DNA of 64,000 nucleotides from Streptomyces sp. VRA16 Mangrove soil (GTDB lineage Bacteria > Actinomycetota > Actinomycetes > Streptomycetales > Streptomycetaceae), in assembly GCF_017377775.1 (NCBI RefSeq), contig NZ_JAFVLN010000006.1:463668-527667 (forward strand), given 5' to 3'. The translations under genes were made by a program, and so were the position numbers. Position 1 is the first letter of the stretch. Each line of letters begins with the position of its first letter. This document shows, piece after piece, positions 63,383-64,000 of this stretch. Below the pieces are notes generated by a model, which was given only the letters and a program-made list of their open reading frames with translations, was not told the DNA's origin and did no database searches.

Positions 63383-64000
63383 GTGCGCACCCCCTGGTGC
63401 CGCCGGGCCGTGTCCCTCCGGGGCCCGCCCCCGGACCCGGCGCTCCCAGGGTACGGCGGCCCCGCCTCCCCGGAACAGCACGCGCGACCTCGTCCGACCG
63501 GTCCCGGGGGGAGTCGGAGCGACCGGACGAGGGCACGCACTCCTCCAGCGCACACCCCGCCCCATCCGTCACACCCCACCCCGTCCCACCTGCACCGCGC
63601 CACCGTCGCCGGAGCCCCGCCCGCCCTCACCAGCCTTGGGCAATCTGCCGCCCGCCCCACCCGCCTTGGCCAATCTGCCGCCCGCCCCGCCCCACCCGCC
63701 TTGGCCAATCTGCCGCCCGCCCCGCCCCACCAGCCTTGGGCAATCTGCCGCCCGCCCCACCCCACCCGCCTTGGGCAATCTGCCGCCATGGGCGGCAGGG
63801 TGGGCAAGGCGGCACCCCGGCGCGGGGCGAGCGCACCGACCGGCCTCCGCCTCGGCCCCGCCGCACCATCGCCGGGTGCCGCACGAACACGGCCGGTCGC
63901 GCGGGTCCCCGCACCCCAGGCGGGCCGCCGGATCCGCCGCGCCGCGCGCCCCCACCAGGCCCCCCCCCCCCACACCCAGCTCCCCCCCGCCAACGCAACC
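63383..64000. other. Terminal 0.6 kb, no supported gene
   Basis: Very G/C-rich, with C-runs near 63960. It holds the 35-bp tandem repeat at 63631-63788 and an inverted TGCCGCC-ATG-GGCGGCA at its end (around 63780). Frames on the minus strand run through it, but translate to Gly/Arg/Ala-rich repeats without any family features. Probably non-coding 5' DNA of the HExxH gene and its neighbour outside the window. Confidence 0.6.
63631..63788. repeat. 35-bp tandem repeat, about five copies
   Basis: Units at 63631 (30 bp), 63661, 63696, 63731 (35 bp each) and a partial one at 63766 share the core CCTTGG(C/G)CAATCTGCCGCC. Units are contiguous without unique spacers. The core holds TTGGCCAA or TTGGGCAA. 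Confidence 0.9.

Noticed and set aside
63631..63788. CRISPR array
   Set aside because: Units are contiguous with no unique spacers, and no cas genes are near.
63157..63998. Several minus-strand frames through the terminal repeats
   Set aside because: They only translate the 35-bp repeat as Gly/Arg/Ala repeats; no motif or ribosome site.

Overview
The window is chromosomal DNA of a high-GC actinomycete, almost certainly a Streptomyces. The signs are G/C-rich third codon positions, many GTG starts and ATGA overlaps, the dual-function isomerase PriA in the histidine operon, the small Streptomyces protein TrpM between trpC and trpB, and a core his - trp - lgt - gltBD gene order of the Streptomyces type. 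I see no tRNA, rRNA, CRISPR array, insertion sequence or prophage.

Layout. (1) 1-2299: end of a histidine operon (hisH 3' part, priA, a RidA-family gene, hisF). (2) 2400-8308: an ATPase-less LuxR-type regulator, a PucR-type regulator, an ArsR-type regulator with a near-perfect 20-bp palindrome in front of it and a partner MFS exporter, and a mycothiol-dependent maleylpyruvate isomerase-like protein. (3) 8392-15149: hisI, trpE, three small membrane proteins, trpC, trpM, trpB and trpA. PriA is expected to supply the TrpF step. (4) 15202-17181: a membrane-anchored DsbA-like thiol protein, lgt and a strong terminator. (5) 17200-28471: a minus-strand catabolic operon of LacI regulator, two sugar-type ABC permeases, a lipoprotein binding protein, four different ADP-ribosylglycohydrolase paralogues, a CaiB-type CoA-transferase and a CitE-type CoA-ester lyase. 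It carries a paired LacI operator and no ABC ATPase gene. (6) 28684-35820: a VIT1/CCC1 transporter and gltBD. (7) 35959-39819: accessory genes, including SMI1/KNR4, a lamin-tail-domain fragment, GH46 chitosanase, HutD, and an aldo/keto reductase divergent from a MerR regulator.

(8) 39867-55831 holds the most striking content: two blocks whose proteins closely resemble the KstR2 regulon of Mycobacterium tuberculosis, which degrades rings C and D of steroids (HIP pathway). Block A is a short-chain dehydrogenase, a FadE32-like and a FadE31-like acyl-CoA dehydrogenase and an enoyl-CoA hydratase, divergent from ipdF, kstR2 and fadA6. Block B is ipdC, ipdB, ipdA and echA20, divergent from two SDR genes (Rv3549c- and Rv3548c-like). 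Each block's divergent promoter has a CCTAAC-N4-GTTTGG site. The first copy also fits the mycobacterial KstR2 consensus with one mismatch. Between the blocks lie housekeeping or unrelated genes: a cold-shock protein with a hairpin-bearing leader, a DEAD-box helicase, an SDR and a Tat-exported tyrosine phosphatase. FadD3, IpdE1 (FadE30) and all A/B-ring genes are absent from the window.

(9) 55896-63382: a LAL regulator whose ATPase domain carries a 27-bp minisatellite, a secreted or unknown protein, a MarR regulator divergent from a 14-TM-type MFS exporter, and an HExxH/zinc-ribbon protein. The last 0.6 kb is non-coding and contains a 35-bp tandem repeat.
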